Part shown: positions 1-5,930 of the stretch, piece after piece
Layout: each line of letters starts with the position of its first letter
How positions within the stretch are numbered: position 1 is the first letter of the stretch
From: an uncultured bacterium
Lineage (GTDB): Bacteria > Planctomycetota > Phycisphaerae > Phycisphaerales > SM1A02
DNA length: 8,162 bases
Assembly: GCA_903938205.1 (NCBI GenBank)
Contig: CAJACJ010000059.1
Location: 1 to 8,162, forward strand
Reading direction: 5' to 3'
Notes under the pieces: generated by a model
Seen by the model: the letters and a program-made list of their open reading frames with translations, nothing else
The model's database searches: none
What the model was told of the DNA's origin: nothing
Position numbers and translations under genes: made by a program

Positions 1-556
1 ACGGCATTCCAAGTTCGCTCAACATAAAGCGACTCATGGCAGGCGTGCTATTTTCAAACACCAAATTAATGTGCATACCAATGTTGTGATTGACGTTGGC
101 CATGTTGATTTCAGGCCACACAGCTTGCTCAGAAAGACCCATGGCCCAACTGCCGCCGCCGTCGAAACTCTTGTCGTTCACGCCGCGGAAATCCTTGATA
201 CGCGGAATGGCGAGATTGATGAGCCGATCCAAGAAACCCCACATGCGGTCCCGACGGATGGTGACCATGAATGCGCTGGGCGAACCTTCACGCACTTTGA
301 AATTGGATACGGCCTTCTTGGCCTTGATCATGATGGGTTGCTGACCAGTGATCTTGCGATAGGTGTCAACCACGGTGTCGCGCAATTCAGGCTTGAGCTT
401 TTGATTCTCAAGTCGCTTGCCCACGCCGGTGGAGACAATGATCTTGGCGAGCTTTGGAACCTGATGCTTGTTCTTGAGTTTGAACTCTTGCATCACCTTA
501 GGAACCACTTCATCCTGGAAGATTTTTTGTAGACGAATTGTTTTTACTGCGGCCAT
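1..556 (-). CDS. rplE: 50S ribosomal protein L5, C-terminus cut by window edge
   Basis: L5 binds 5S rRNA and helps form the central protuberance of the large subunit, where it contacts the P-site tRNA and the 30S head. Reading leftward from the ATG at 556-554 gives 185 uninterrupted codons (MAAVKTIRLQKIFQDEVVPK...). Family signatures are visible: KIIVSTGVGK at about 38-47, the TGQQPIMIKAKKAVSNFKVR block at 70-89, GFLDRLINLAIPRIKDFRG at 107-125, and the PEI motif at 148-150. L5 is usually about 180 residues, so only a few C-terminal codons should be missing beyond base 1. The usual FDGRGNY motif reads FDGGGSW here (131-137), which I take as lineage variation. The gene starts 21 nt after the rplX stop, with a purine-rich AAAAGAGAA site upstream, and is certainly co-transcribed with it. 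Confidence 0.96.
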   Translation of the reverse strand, partial: MAAVKTIRLQKIFQDEVVPKVMQEFKLKNKHQVPKLAKIIVSTGVGKRLENQKLKPELRDTVVDTYRKITGQQPIMIKAKKAVSNFKVREGSPSAFMVTIRRDRMWGFLDRLINLAIPRIKDFRGVNDKSFDGGGSWAMGLSEQAVWPEINMANVNHNIGMHINLVFENSTPAMSRFMLSELGMP

Positions 557-577
557 TGTGTTCTCTTTTCTTACGAA

Positions 578-940
578 TTACTTCTTCTTAGAAGATGTCT
601 TGGTTGATGTCTTGGAAGCAGCGCGCAGCGTGTGCAATTCTTTGCCACCCTTGACAGCGACGCGAGTCTTGCTGCCATCGGGTTTGGTTTCAAAGCGAAC
701 ACGTGTCGGCTTACCGTCCACAACTGGACTTACATTGGACATATGAATTGGAGCCTCTTGCTTCAAAATTCCACCTTGAGGACGAGTCTGTGACTTCTTC
801 AAGTGATGCGTGCGGATGTTGACACCCTTCACGATCACGCGATTTTCCTCGGGAAGAACGGCCAAAATTTCGGCGACAGTACCGCGCTGATTGCCGGCGC
901 GAACCATGACCATGTCACCTTTACGTACATGCTTTGGCAT
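578..940 (-). CDS. rplX: 50S ribosomal protein L24
   Basis: L24 is an early assembly-initiating protein of the large subunit that binds the 5' domain of 23S rRNA. The 120-residue product opens with a KOW motif (KGDMVMVRAGNQRGTVAEIL, about 7-26), followed by VIVKGVNIRTHHLKK, then GGILKQEAPIHMSNVSPV, all characteristic of bacterial L24. Many bacterial L24 proteins are about 100-115 residues. The extra length here is a Lys/Ser/Thr-rich tail at about 109-120. The start codon overlaps the rplN stop by one base (TAATG), and a strong GGAGGT lies six bases upstream inside rplN, so translation is probably coupled to L14. No alternative identity is plausible. Confidence 0.98.
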   Translation of the reverse strand: MPKHVRKGDMVMVRAGNQRGTVAEILAVLPEENRVIVKGVNIRTHHLKKSQTRPQGGILKQEAPIHMSNVSPVVDGKPTRVRFETKPDGSKTRVAVKGGKELHTLRAASKTSTKTSSKKK

Positions 941-1326
941 TACACCACCTCCGTTGCCAGCGAGACAATCTTCATGAAATTCTTTTCACGCAATTCACGA
1001 GCCACTGCGCCGAAAATGCGCGTGCCACGTGGATTGCCTTCTTCGTCAATCAGAACGCACGCGTTGGAATCAAAGCGCACATAGCTGCCGTCATCGCGAC
1101 GGGTTGGATACTTGGTGCGAACAATGACCGCGATGGCCTTGTCGCCGCTCTTGACATCGCCAGTTGGAATGGCCTTCTTAATAGCCACCATGACTTTGTC
1201 GCCCACGCCCATGGCAACGCGCGTGAACTTGCCGCGCGCGGTGCTGACGCCCATGATGCCGATGACCATGGCCAGCTTTGCGCCGGAATTATCAGTGACT
1301 TCGATCTTGGATTCTTTTTGAATCAT
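940..1326 (-). CDS. rplN: 50S ribosomal protein L14
   Basis: L14 binds 23S rRNA on the subunit interface and contributes to inter-subunit bridges. The 128-residue product begins MIQKESKIEVTDNSGAK, the family's normal N-terminus, and carries VKSGDKAIAVIVRTK (58-72), then RFDSNACVLID and GTRIFGAVARELRE, ending FMKIVSLATEVV. The usual length is about 122. The frame could start four codons earlier at a TTG (1338), but conserved L14 proteins begin MIQ, so I chose the ATG. No strong Shine-Dalgarno is seen before it. Only 18 nt separate it from rpsQ, and it overlaps rplX by one base. In E. coli rplN opens the separate spc operon. Here the spacing leaves no obvious room for an independent promoter. 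Confidence 0.97.
   Translation of the reverse strand: MIQKESKIEVTDNSGAKLAMVIGIMGVSTARGKFTRVAMGVGDKVMVAIKKAIPTGDVKSGDKAIAVIVRTKYPTRRDDGSYVRFDSNACVLIDEEGNPRGTRIFGAVARELREKNFMKIVSLATEVV
947..952 (-). promoter_or_regulatory. Ribosome binding site of rplX inside the end of rplN
   Basis: The minus strand reads GGAGGT six bases before the rplX ATG, which itself overlaps the rplN stop codon as TAATG. The site lies in the last codons of rplN, as expected for termination-reinitiation coupling of L14 and L24. Confidence 0.8.
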
Positions 1327-1344
1327 GTTGAATTGCAACCCGCT

Positions 1345-1656
1345 TTAGCGAGCTGTCTCCTCCATTGCTAAAAGTTTGACTGGCGCCTTTTGCACAACGC
1401 GAACAAGAATCCAGTTTTTCGTGCGGCTGATTGGGCGGCACTCGGCCACTTCAACGCGATCACCAAGACCGCTTTCGTTTTTCTCATCGTGCACATGAAG
1501 AACGGTTCGCTTCTTCACATACTTTCCATACTTTGGATGCTTGGTCACAAAGTTCACAACAACGGTGCGTGTCTTGAGGCGCTTATCGCTTTCAACAACA
1601 CCAACGCGGCGTGGACTTTTCAACGGAACGGTAACGGCTGCGGTCTTATGACTCAT
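1345..1656 (-). CDS. rpsQ: 30S ribosomal protein S17
   Basis: S17 is a primary 16S rRNA binding protein of the small-subunit body, with an OB-type beta barrel. The 103-residue product shows the family core: RRVGVVESDKRLKTRTVVV (16-34), KHPKYGKYVKKRTVLHVHDE, and GDRVEVAECRPISRTKNWILV. Many S17 proteins are about 84-90 residues. The excess is about a dozen residues before the core (MSHKTAAVTVPL) and a short C-terminal tail. The start codon overlaps the rpmC stop as ATGA, and GAGGTGA sits four bases upstream, so L29 and S17 are probably translationally coupled. A 4-bp stem (CGCT/AGCG) spans the stop codon but is too small to call a terminator. Confidence 0.97.
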   Translation of the reverse strand: MSHKTAAVTVPLKSPRRVGVVESDKRLKTRTVVVNFVTKHPKYGKYVKKRTVLHVHDEKNESGLGDRVEVAECRPISRTKNWILVRVVQKAPVKLLAMEETAR

Positions 1657-2075
1657 GATTTCACCTCGGCCTTTTTGACCTTACGGGGAGCTTTAACTTT
1701 GGTTGTTGATGGCTTGGTTGTGGTTGAACCCAAGCGCGCAATATCAGATGCGGACCTTTTGCTTCCAGTTCCTGTTCCAGCTTTTGCCTTGGTATAGGCA
1801 GATGGATTGACAACCTTTGGAAGCAACTTCTCGCGGCCTTCTTTGGAAAGACCACGAATCATTTTCTTTGCGGATGATGGATTCGCGGCGCGTGTGCGCG
1901 CGCCCTGCTCCGTCAACAAGCGCGCGATGGTGTGGCGCAATGTTGGGAACTGGCTCACATTGGCCACCTTCTCGGTGACGGCTTGCGCGCGAAGATCAAA
2001 GATCTTGCGACGAGCTGATGTGATCTCATCCTTGATTTGTTCCGACGTTAATTTTCTAATTTCATGAGCGTTCAT
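1653..2075 (-). CDS. rpmC: 50S ribosomal protein L29 with long basic C-terminal extension
   Basis: L29 sits beside the peptide exit tunnel next to L23, where nascent-chain factors dock. Residues 1-65 are recognisable L29: MNAHEIRKLTSEQIKDEI, then ARRKIFDLRAQAVTEKVANVS, then TLRHTIARLLTEQ, two helices of the usual hairpin. The family normally ends around 60-75 residues, but this frame continues to 140. The extension (about 66-140) has a KMIRGLSKEGREKLLPKVV segment and then a Lys/Thr/Ser/Gly-rich tail ending KVKKAEVKS. The frame is also open upstream to 2231, but that part overlaps rplP and is not L29-like. The ATG at 2075 has GGAG eight bases before it and begins at the family's normal N-terminus. 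It lies 14 nt after rplP and overlaps rpsQ by four bases. Confidence 0.93.
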   Translation of the reverse strand: MNAHEIRKLTSEQIKDEITSARRKIFDLRAQAVTEKVANVSQFPTLRHTIARLLTEQGARTRAANPSSAKKMIRGLSKEGREKLLPKVVNPSAYTKAKAGTGTGSKRSASDIARLGSTTTKPSTTKVKAPRKVKKAEVKS

Positions 2076-2089
2076 TTTTATAACTCCAA

Positions 2090-2509
2090 TCAAACTGCGA
2101 TACGACGACCCACGAAGCGGCACTTCACGGGCATCTTGTGTGCGATACGTGCGAAGGCTTGCTTCGCCAACTCTTCTGGAACACCGGCGATCTCGTAGAT
2201 CAAAGTTCCGGGCTTGATGCATGCGGCCCAATAATCCACAGGAGCCTTACCAGTACCCATTCGAGTTTCCAGTGGCTTCTTTGAAATTGGCTTGTCAGGA
2301 AACACGCGGATGTACAACACACCTTGACGGCGCAAAAAGTGCTGCGCCGCAACGCGACCAGCTTCGATTTGTCTGGCGCTGAGCCAATGTGTCTGCAAAC
2401 TTTGCAAACCATAATCGCCATAGGCGACATAGTTGCCACGCGTGGCGTTGCCCTTCATTTTGCCGCGCTGTTGCTTGCGGAACTTGACTCGTTTTGGCAT
2501 GAAACTCAT
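2090..2509 (-). CDS. rplP: 50S ribosomal protein L16
   Basis: L16 is a late-assembling large-subunit protein that organises the A-site tRNA region near the peptidyl transferase centre. The 139-residue product matches the family along its length: PKRVKFRKQQRGKMKGNATRG (5-25), GLQSLQTHWLSARQIEAGRVA, RRQGVLYIRVFPDKPISKKPLE, RMGTGKAPVDYWAA, and a C-terminal AHKMPVKCRFVGRR. The usual length is about 137. An internal ATG at residue 4 (2500) would give MPKRVKF, but the AGGAGA site is placed correctly only for the ATG at 2509. The gene follows rpsC by 34 nt and precedes rpmC by 14 nt. Confidence 0.98.
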   Translation of the reverse strand: MSFMPKRVKFRKQQRGKMKGNATRGNYVAYGDYGLQSLQTHWLSARQIEAGRVAAQHFLRRQGVLYIRVFPDKPISKKPLETRMGTGKAPVDYWAACIKPGTLIYEIAGVPEELAKQAFARIAHKMPVKCRFVGRRIAV

Positions 2510-2517
2510 GTGACTGA

Positions 2518-2523
2518 TCTCCT
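2518..2523 (-). promoter_or_regulatory. Ribosome binding site that decides the rplP start
   Basis: The minus strand carries AGGAGA, ending eight bases before the ATG at 2509 and about 17 before the in-frame ATG at 2500. The spacing favours the upstream codon, giving a 139-residue L16. Confidence 0.7.
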
Positions 2524-2524
2524 A

Positions 2525-2538
2525 AATACGTAAGTATT
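2525..2538. repeat. Short inverted repeat between rpsC and rplP
   Basis: AATAC-GTAA-GTATT is a perfect 5-bp dyad with a four-base centre in the 34-nt rpsC-rplP spacer. It is AT-rich and small, so it may be chance. It has no adjoining U-tract. Confidence 0.3.
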
Positions 2539-2543
2539 AATTT

Positions 2544-3248
2544 TCAATAACGACCGCGGGCCCGCGCGCGGCCACCCGCTGCGTTTGACACCACTTCGTC
2601 TGGTTGTGATTCGTTGTACATACCCTTGAACACCCACACCTTCACACCCAGCGCACCGCTGGTTGTGAACACGTGCGTCATTGCGTAATCCACATTGGCT
2701 TGCAATGTGCTGAGTGGAATTGTTCCCAAACGCGTGTTGAGAATGCGGCTCATTTCCGCGCCACCAATACGACCGGACACTTGAATGCGAACACCCAGCG
2801 CGCCGTTTTGCATGGCGGCTTCGCAGCGTTGCTTCAGCACCTTGCGAAAGTTGGCGCGCTTCTTCACTTGTTCGGCAAGTGAATCCGCGATCAACTTCGC
2901 GTCGATTTCTGGATTCTTAATTTCAATAATGCGAATGACCACTTTGCGACCGGTGAGCACTTGTAAGTCAGCTGTGAGTTTTTCAACTTCAGCGCCCTTG
3001 AGTCCAACCACTTGTCCTGGTCGCGCGGTCTTCACGATCACGGCCAGTTCTTCGCGCGTGCGCTCAATGTGCACATCGGAAACAGCCGCGTAGGGCGGCG
3101 TCTTGTTCAGGCGCTTGTCAATGAATTGACGGATCTTGTAATCCTCGATCAGTAATTCACCGAAGAGTGCTTTTGGGGCGAACCAGCGGCTTTTGTGCGC
3201 TTCTGTGACTCCGACGCGGAAGCCGAATGGATGTGTTTTTTGTCCCAT
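2544..3248 (-). CDS. rpsC: 30S ribosomal protein S3
   Basis: S3 sits at the mRNA entry pore of the 30S head and takes part in mRNA unwinding. The 234-residue product starts MGQKTHPFGFRVGVTEAHKS, the standard S3 N-terminus, and has a type II KH domain with the GXXG loop in RPGQVVGLKGAEVEKL (about 76-91). The C-terminal domain shows GALGVRIQVSGRIGGAEMSR, then GVKVWVFKG, and the protein ends in an Arg/Gly tail (GGRARARGRY). The length is normal for the family (about 210-240). AAGGAA lies eight bases before the start, and rplV ends 19 nt upstream. No odd features were seen. Confidence 0.98.
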   Translation of the reverse strand: MGQKTHPFGFRVGVTEAHKSRWFAPKALFGELLIEDYKIRQFIDKRLNKTPPYAAVSDVHIERTREELAVIVKTARPGQVVGLKGAEVEKLTADLQVLTGRKVVIRIIEIKNPEIDAKLIADSLAEQVKKRANFRKVLKQRCEAAMQNGALGVRIQVSGRIGGAEMSRILNTRLGTIPLSTLQANVDYAMTHVFTTSGALGVKVWVFKGMYNESQPDEVVSNAAGGRARARGRY

Positions 3249-3267
3249 GGTGTTTATTCCTTAGCGA

Positions 3268-3597
3268 TCAGCGGGCGTCCACTGACACATGAAGGTGGCA
3301 GGTGCGTTTATGAATTGGATGAGAACGGCCGCGATCTTTTTCTTGAAAGCGCTTGAGAGTTGGACCTTCGTCCACACGGCTCTCGCTGACAAAGAGACGA
3401 CCCGGATCAACGCTGGCTTGCTCCGCTTGCGCGATAGCCGAACGAAGAACGTAACGAATGAAACATGCGCCACGCTTGGTGCTGAAGTCGAGCGCGGTGA
3501 GCGCTTGATCAACGGGCTTGCCGCGGATCATGTCAGCAACAAGGCGCGCCTTGCGGGGAGCGATTCGAGCGAAACGATGACAAGATTGATAGGCCAT
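3268..3597 (-). CDS. rplV: 50S ribosomal protein L22
   Basis: L22 contacts all 23S rRNA domains, and its long beta-hairpin lines the peptide exit tunnel next to L4. The 109-residue product has the family core IAPRKARLVADMIRGKPVDQ (12-31), a helix ending YVLRSAIAQAE, then VDEGPTLKRF and a final KRTCHLHVSV. Length is normal (about 110). In the tunnel-hairpin region the usual basic tract of the form RPRAxGRA reads QEKDRGRSHP (85-94), adding Glu and Asp where basic or small residues are common. AAGGAA stands seven bases before the ATG. Neighbours are rpsS (27 nt upstream) and rpsC (19 nt downstream). Confidence 0.97.
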   Translation of the reverse strand: MAYQSCHRFARIAPRKARLVADMIRGKPVDQALTALDFSTKRGACFIRYVLRSAIAQAEQASVDPGRLFVSESRVDEGPTLKRFQEKDRGRSHPIHKRTCHLHVSVDAR

Positions 3598-3624
3598 TTT
3601 ATTTTTCCTTAATTTCTATTCAAG

Positions 3625-3960
3625 TCACTTCTTCTTTGAGTCGCCGCCCTTACCACCACTAGCGCCTGCACCCATACTCGGACCGGCATCAAGGCCTTCC
3701 TTCTTATTGGTGTGGCCGCGGAACACGCGAGTTGGCGAGAACTCGCCAAGCTTGTGACCCACCATGTCTTCGGTGACGAAGCAATCCAAGAACGATTTGC
3801 CGTTATGAATTTGGAAGGTAAGACCCACAAATTCAGGCACGATTGTGCATGAACGCTTGTAGGTCTTCAGCGGCGTGCGGCGCTCTGAAGCCTGCATCTT
3901 CTCCGCCTTGCGGTAAAGCTTCTCATCAACGAACGGTCCTTTTTTAGTCGATCTACTCAT
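3625..3960 (-). CDS. rpsS: 30S ribosomal protein S19
   Basis: S19 lies in the 30S head, forms a complex with S13 and bridges toward the large subunit and A-site tRNA. The 111-residue product begins MSRSTKKGPFVDEKLYRKAE and contains YKRSCTIVPEFVGLTFQIHNG and VTEDMVGHKLGEFSPTRVFRGH (62-83), all diagnostic. S19 is usually about 90 residues. The extra length is a Gly/Lys/Ser-rich tail (GAGASGGKGGDSKKK), probably disordered. GGAG lies seven bases upstream of the start. The gene sits between rplB (16 nt upstream) and rplV (27 nt downstream). Confidence 0.98.
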   Translation of the reverse strand: MSRSTKKGPFVDEKLYRKAEKMQASERRTPLKTYKRSCTIVPEFVGLTFQIHNGKSFLDCFVTEDMVGHKLGEFSPTRVFRGHTNKKEGLDAGPSMGAGASGGKGGDSKKK

Positions 3961-3976
3961 AGTTCATCTCCACAAA

Positions 3977-4831
3977 TCAAAGTTTCAATTGGCCATAACG
4001 GCGACTGAAGCGCCGACGAATAATCAGATCATCACTGGCAAGACCGAACCGACGAGTTCGACCGCCCTTGCTTCCGGTGCCGCTTGCATTGGATGGCTCT
4101 TGACCACCCTTGCTTCGACCTTCACCACCACCGTGTGGATGTTGATGATGGCTCATGGCCACGCCGCGCGTTCGCGGACGACGACCAAGCCAACGAGCGC
4201 GACCGGCCTTGCCAAGAACAACATTGGCGTGATCGGCGTTGCCAACCGCGCCAATCGTGGCGCGGCATTCAAGCAACACTTGACGAATTTCACCGGACGG
4301 CAAAACCAATGTCGCCATGCGGCCTTCTTTATTGGTGAGACGCGCGCTCATTCCAGCGGAGCGCACCATGGTGCCGCCCTTCATTGGAATCATTTCCACG
4401 CAGTGCACATCAAGACCAGCTGGAATATTTTTCAGCGGCATGCAATTGCCAACATTTGGATCAATTGGGCTGGCGCTTGACAGAAGTTTCTGTCCGACAG
4501 AGATGCCCTTTGGAGCCAAAATGTAGCGCTTATCGCCGTCGGCGTAAGTCAACAACGCAATGTGGCACGAACGATTTGGATCGTACTCAATGGTGGTGAC
4601 GGTGGCGACAACATCATCCTTTCGACGCTTGAAGTCGATCAGACGATAGCGGCGCTTGTGACCGCCGCCTTGTTGAATGACGGTCAACTTGCCTTGGCAA
4701 TTTCGACCGCCAGTTTTTGACAAGGGACGACACAGACTTTTTTCCGGTGTGGAGCGCGTGACTTCAACGTGCATGTTCACGCTTGCGTTGCGGCGACCAG
4801 CTGATGTTCTTTTATAAACTCGAATAGCCAT
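3977..4831 (-). CDS. rplB: 50S ribosomal protein L2
   Basis: L2 is a primary 23S rRNA binder whose C-terminal loop reaches toward the peptidyl transferase centre and which is needed for subunit association. The 284-residue product starts later than many L2 proteins (MAIRVYKRTSAGRRNASV) but has the normal total length. It shows GGGHKRRYRLIDFKRRK (55-71), IEYDPNRSCHIALL, MIPMKGGTMVRSAG, and the highly conserved RGVAM...HPHGGGEGR loop. In that loop the near-universal NPVD is replaced by SHHQ (227-230), while HPHGGGEGR (231-239) is kept. The following stretch SKGGQEPSNASG also differs from the usual T.GGRHPV pattern. AAGGAA lies five bases before the ATG, and rplW ends 14 nt upstream. Confidence 0.98.
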   Translation of the reverse strand: MAIRVYKRTSAGRRNASVNMHVEVTRSTPEKSLCRPLSKTGGRNCQGKLTVIQQGGGHKRRYRLIDFKRRKDDVVATVTTIEYDPNRSCHIALLTYADGDKRYILAPKGISVGQKLLSSASPIDPNVGNCMPLKNIPAGLDVHCVEMIPMKGGTMVRSAGMSARLTNKEGRMATLVLPSGEIRQVLLECRATIGAVGNADHANVVLGKAGRARWLGRRPRTRGVAMSHHQHPHGGGEGRSKGGQEPSNASGTGSKGGRTRRFGLASDDLIIRRRFSRRYGQLKL

Positions 4832-4845
4832 TGGAATTCCTTTGC

Positions 4846-5124
4846 TCAGAAGAGCTCGATCTTGTCCTCTGCGTGAATTTTCACCATCGCGCGCTTGGTC
4901 AACTTGCCGGTGACCAAACCAAACTTCATGGCGCGATCACGTGCTTTACGAATGGAAGTGTTGACGCTGAGAACGCGAACGTTGTACAGCTTCTTCACGG
5001 CCTTCTTGATGTCCTCTTTGGTGGCTTTGCCGTCCACTTCAAAGGTGTATTGATTGGATTTGCTCGTTGCGAACGAGGCTTTTTCCGTAACGATTGGACG
5101 ACGGATGACAACTGTTGATTCCAT
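4846..5124 (-). CDS. rplW: 50S ribosomal protein L23
   Basis: L23 sits at the mouth of the exit tunnel and is the known docking point for trigger factor and the signal recognition particle. The 92-residue product has RRPIVTEKASF (8-18), QYTFEVDGKATKEDIKKAVK and LYNVRVLSVNT, the standard motifs, and is close to the family length of about 95-100. Its start overlaps the rplD stop by one base (TAATG) and is preceded by AAGGAGG with seven bases of spacing. This indicates coupling to L4 synthesis. Confidence 0.97.
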   Translation of the reverse strand: MESTVVIRRPIVTEKASFATSKSNQYTFEVDGKATKEDIKKAVKKLYNVRVLSVNTSIRKARDRAMKFGLVTGKLTKRAMVKIHAEDKIELF

Positions 5125-5783
5125 TACGCGGCCTCCTTCGAGTCATTGGCGGTGAACGCCGTGCCATCGATGAATGATTGCAACGACGCCTTATCCACCA
5201 CCAAGAAGCGGTGGTTGAGAAGATCAAACGCGGTGAGTTGTTCAATGCGAACAACGCTGACGCCTTCAATGTTGCGCGCGCTGGTGATGGTGTTGTGATT
5301 ATCACCGTGCACTGCAACCAGGCATGTGCGATCAACGCCACAAGCCTTGAGCATGGCGGCGAAATCTTGGGTCTTTGGATTCTTGAAGGACAGTTCCTTC
5401 ATGCACTTCACTTCGCTGTCGACCAACTTGGCCAACAACGCGTTGCGATTTGCAAGTTGACGCATTTTGCGCGTCATTTGCGTGCGGAAATCTTCGCGGG
5501 TGCGAGTCTTGGAGAAAGCAACACCACCGCCCTTGCGATGAGGAACGCGCGAGGCGCCGACGCGGGCGTTACCCGTGCCTTTTTGCTTGTACAACTTTCG
5601 GGTGGAACCCGCGACGCTTCCGCGACTCTTGGTTCGCGCGGAACCTTGTCGCTGATTGCCGTGGGTGATGACGTAAGCTTGTTTCAGAAGAGCGTGTCGT
5701 ACTTCACCGCCAAGAAGACCTTCGTCGATCTTGAGAGTGTCAACTTTCTTGCCGCTGCTATCTAGAATTGGTAGTTCAATCAT
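5124..5783 (-). CDS. rplD: 50S ribosomal protein L4
   Basis: L4 is an assembly protein whose extended loop lines the exit tunnel opposite L22. In enterobacteria it also represses its own operon by binding the S10 leader. The 219-residue product shows the loop RKLYKQKGTGNARVGASRVP (62-81) followed by HRKGGGVAFS, then the C-terminal Rossmann-like part with LVAVHGDNHNTITSARNIEGV and LTAFDLLNHRFLVVDKASLQ. The length is normal for the family. Unlike every other gene here it is separated from its upstream neighbour by a long spacer (147 nt after rplC) that can fold into several hairpins. AAAGGT lies directly after the last hairpin and seven bases before the ATG. It overlaps rplW by one base. Confidence 0.97.
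   Translation of the reverse strand: MIELPILDSSGKKVDTLKIDEGLLGGEVRHALLKQAYVITHGNQRQGSARTKSRGSVAGSTRKLYKQKGTGNARVGASRVPHRKGGGVAFSKTRTREDFRTQMTRKMRQLANRNALLAKLVDSEVKCMKELSFKNPKTQDFAAMLKACGVDRTCLVAVHGDNHNTITSARNIEGVSVVRIEQLTAFDLLNHRFLVVDKASLQSFIDGTAFTANDSKEAA
5132..5138 (-). promoter_or_regulatory. Strong ribosome binding site of rplW inside rplD
   Basis: The minus strand reads AAGGAGG seven bases before the rplW ATG, within the last codons of rplD. This is a strong match to the anti-Shine-Dalgarno sequence and fits coupled reinitiation at the TAATG overlap. Confidence 0.8.
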
Positions 5784-5930
5784 GGTTCTTACCTTTGGTC
5801 GGTTGATCCGACCGTCTCGCCTACCCTCCGCACCCGTTACATCAGGGTTTGGTAGGGATCGACTCGGTTTGTTTCTGCAAACTGTCGCGACTGGGTGGTT
5901 CCGTTACGGCCTTCCCAATCTTTCAGACGG
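5784..5930 (-). promoter_or_regulatory. Structured rplC-rplD intercistronic region, candidate cis-regulatory RNA
   Basis: This 147-nt spacer contains no credible gene. In the sense of the operon it can form four successive stem-loops. (1) 5917-5892: TGGG/CCCA, GG/CC and CCG/CGG pairs with small internal loops and a UAA cap. (2) 5887-5860: CGAC/GTCG plus GTTTG/CAAAC with a six-base loop. (3) 5856-5820: CCTACC/GGTAGG enclosing ACCC/GGGT. (4) 5813-5797: perfect 6-bp GGTCGG/CCGACC with loop ATCAA, immediately followed by the rplD ribosome binding site AAAGGT. No U-tract follows, so these are not intrinsic terminators. A role in controlling L4 and downstream genes is inference, as is the folding, which was done by eye. 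Confidence 0.55.

Noticed and set aside
1327..1338. TTG start four codons upstream for L14
   Set aside because: L14 proteins conventionally begin MIQ, which matches the ATG at 1326, and no ribosome binding site supports the TTG.
2076..2231. N-terminal extension of the L29 frame to 2231
   Set aside because: It overlaps the rplP coding sequence in another frame and lacks family similarity. The ATG at 2075 has its own ribosome binding site and the normal L29 N-terminus.
5178..5765. Long plus-strand open frame antisense to rplD, and similar frames opposite rplE, rplN, rpsQ and rplB
   Set aside because: They mirror conserved ribosomal protein genes, have no recognisable domain, and arise from codon bias on the opposite strand.
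5797..5813. Intrinsic terminator before rplD
   Set aside because: The 6-bp stem is perfect, but no U-tract follows in either direction and essential genes lie directly downstream.
5784..5930. A tRNA or small protein gene in the rplC-rplD spacer
   Set aside because: A T-arm-like stem is present, but there is no acceptor stem, anticodon arm or cloverleaf. The only frames are a dozen or so codons with no family resemblance.
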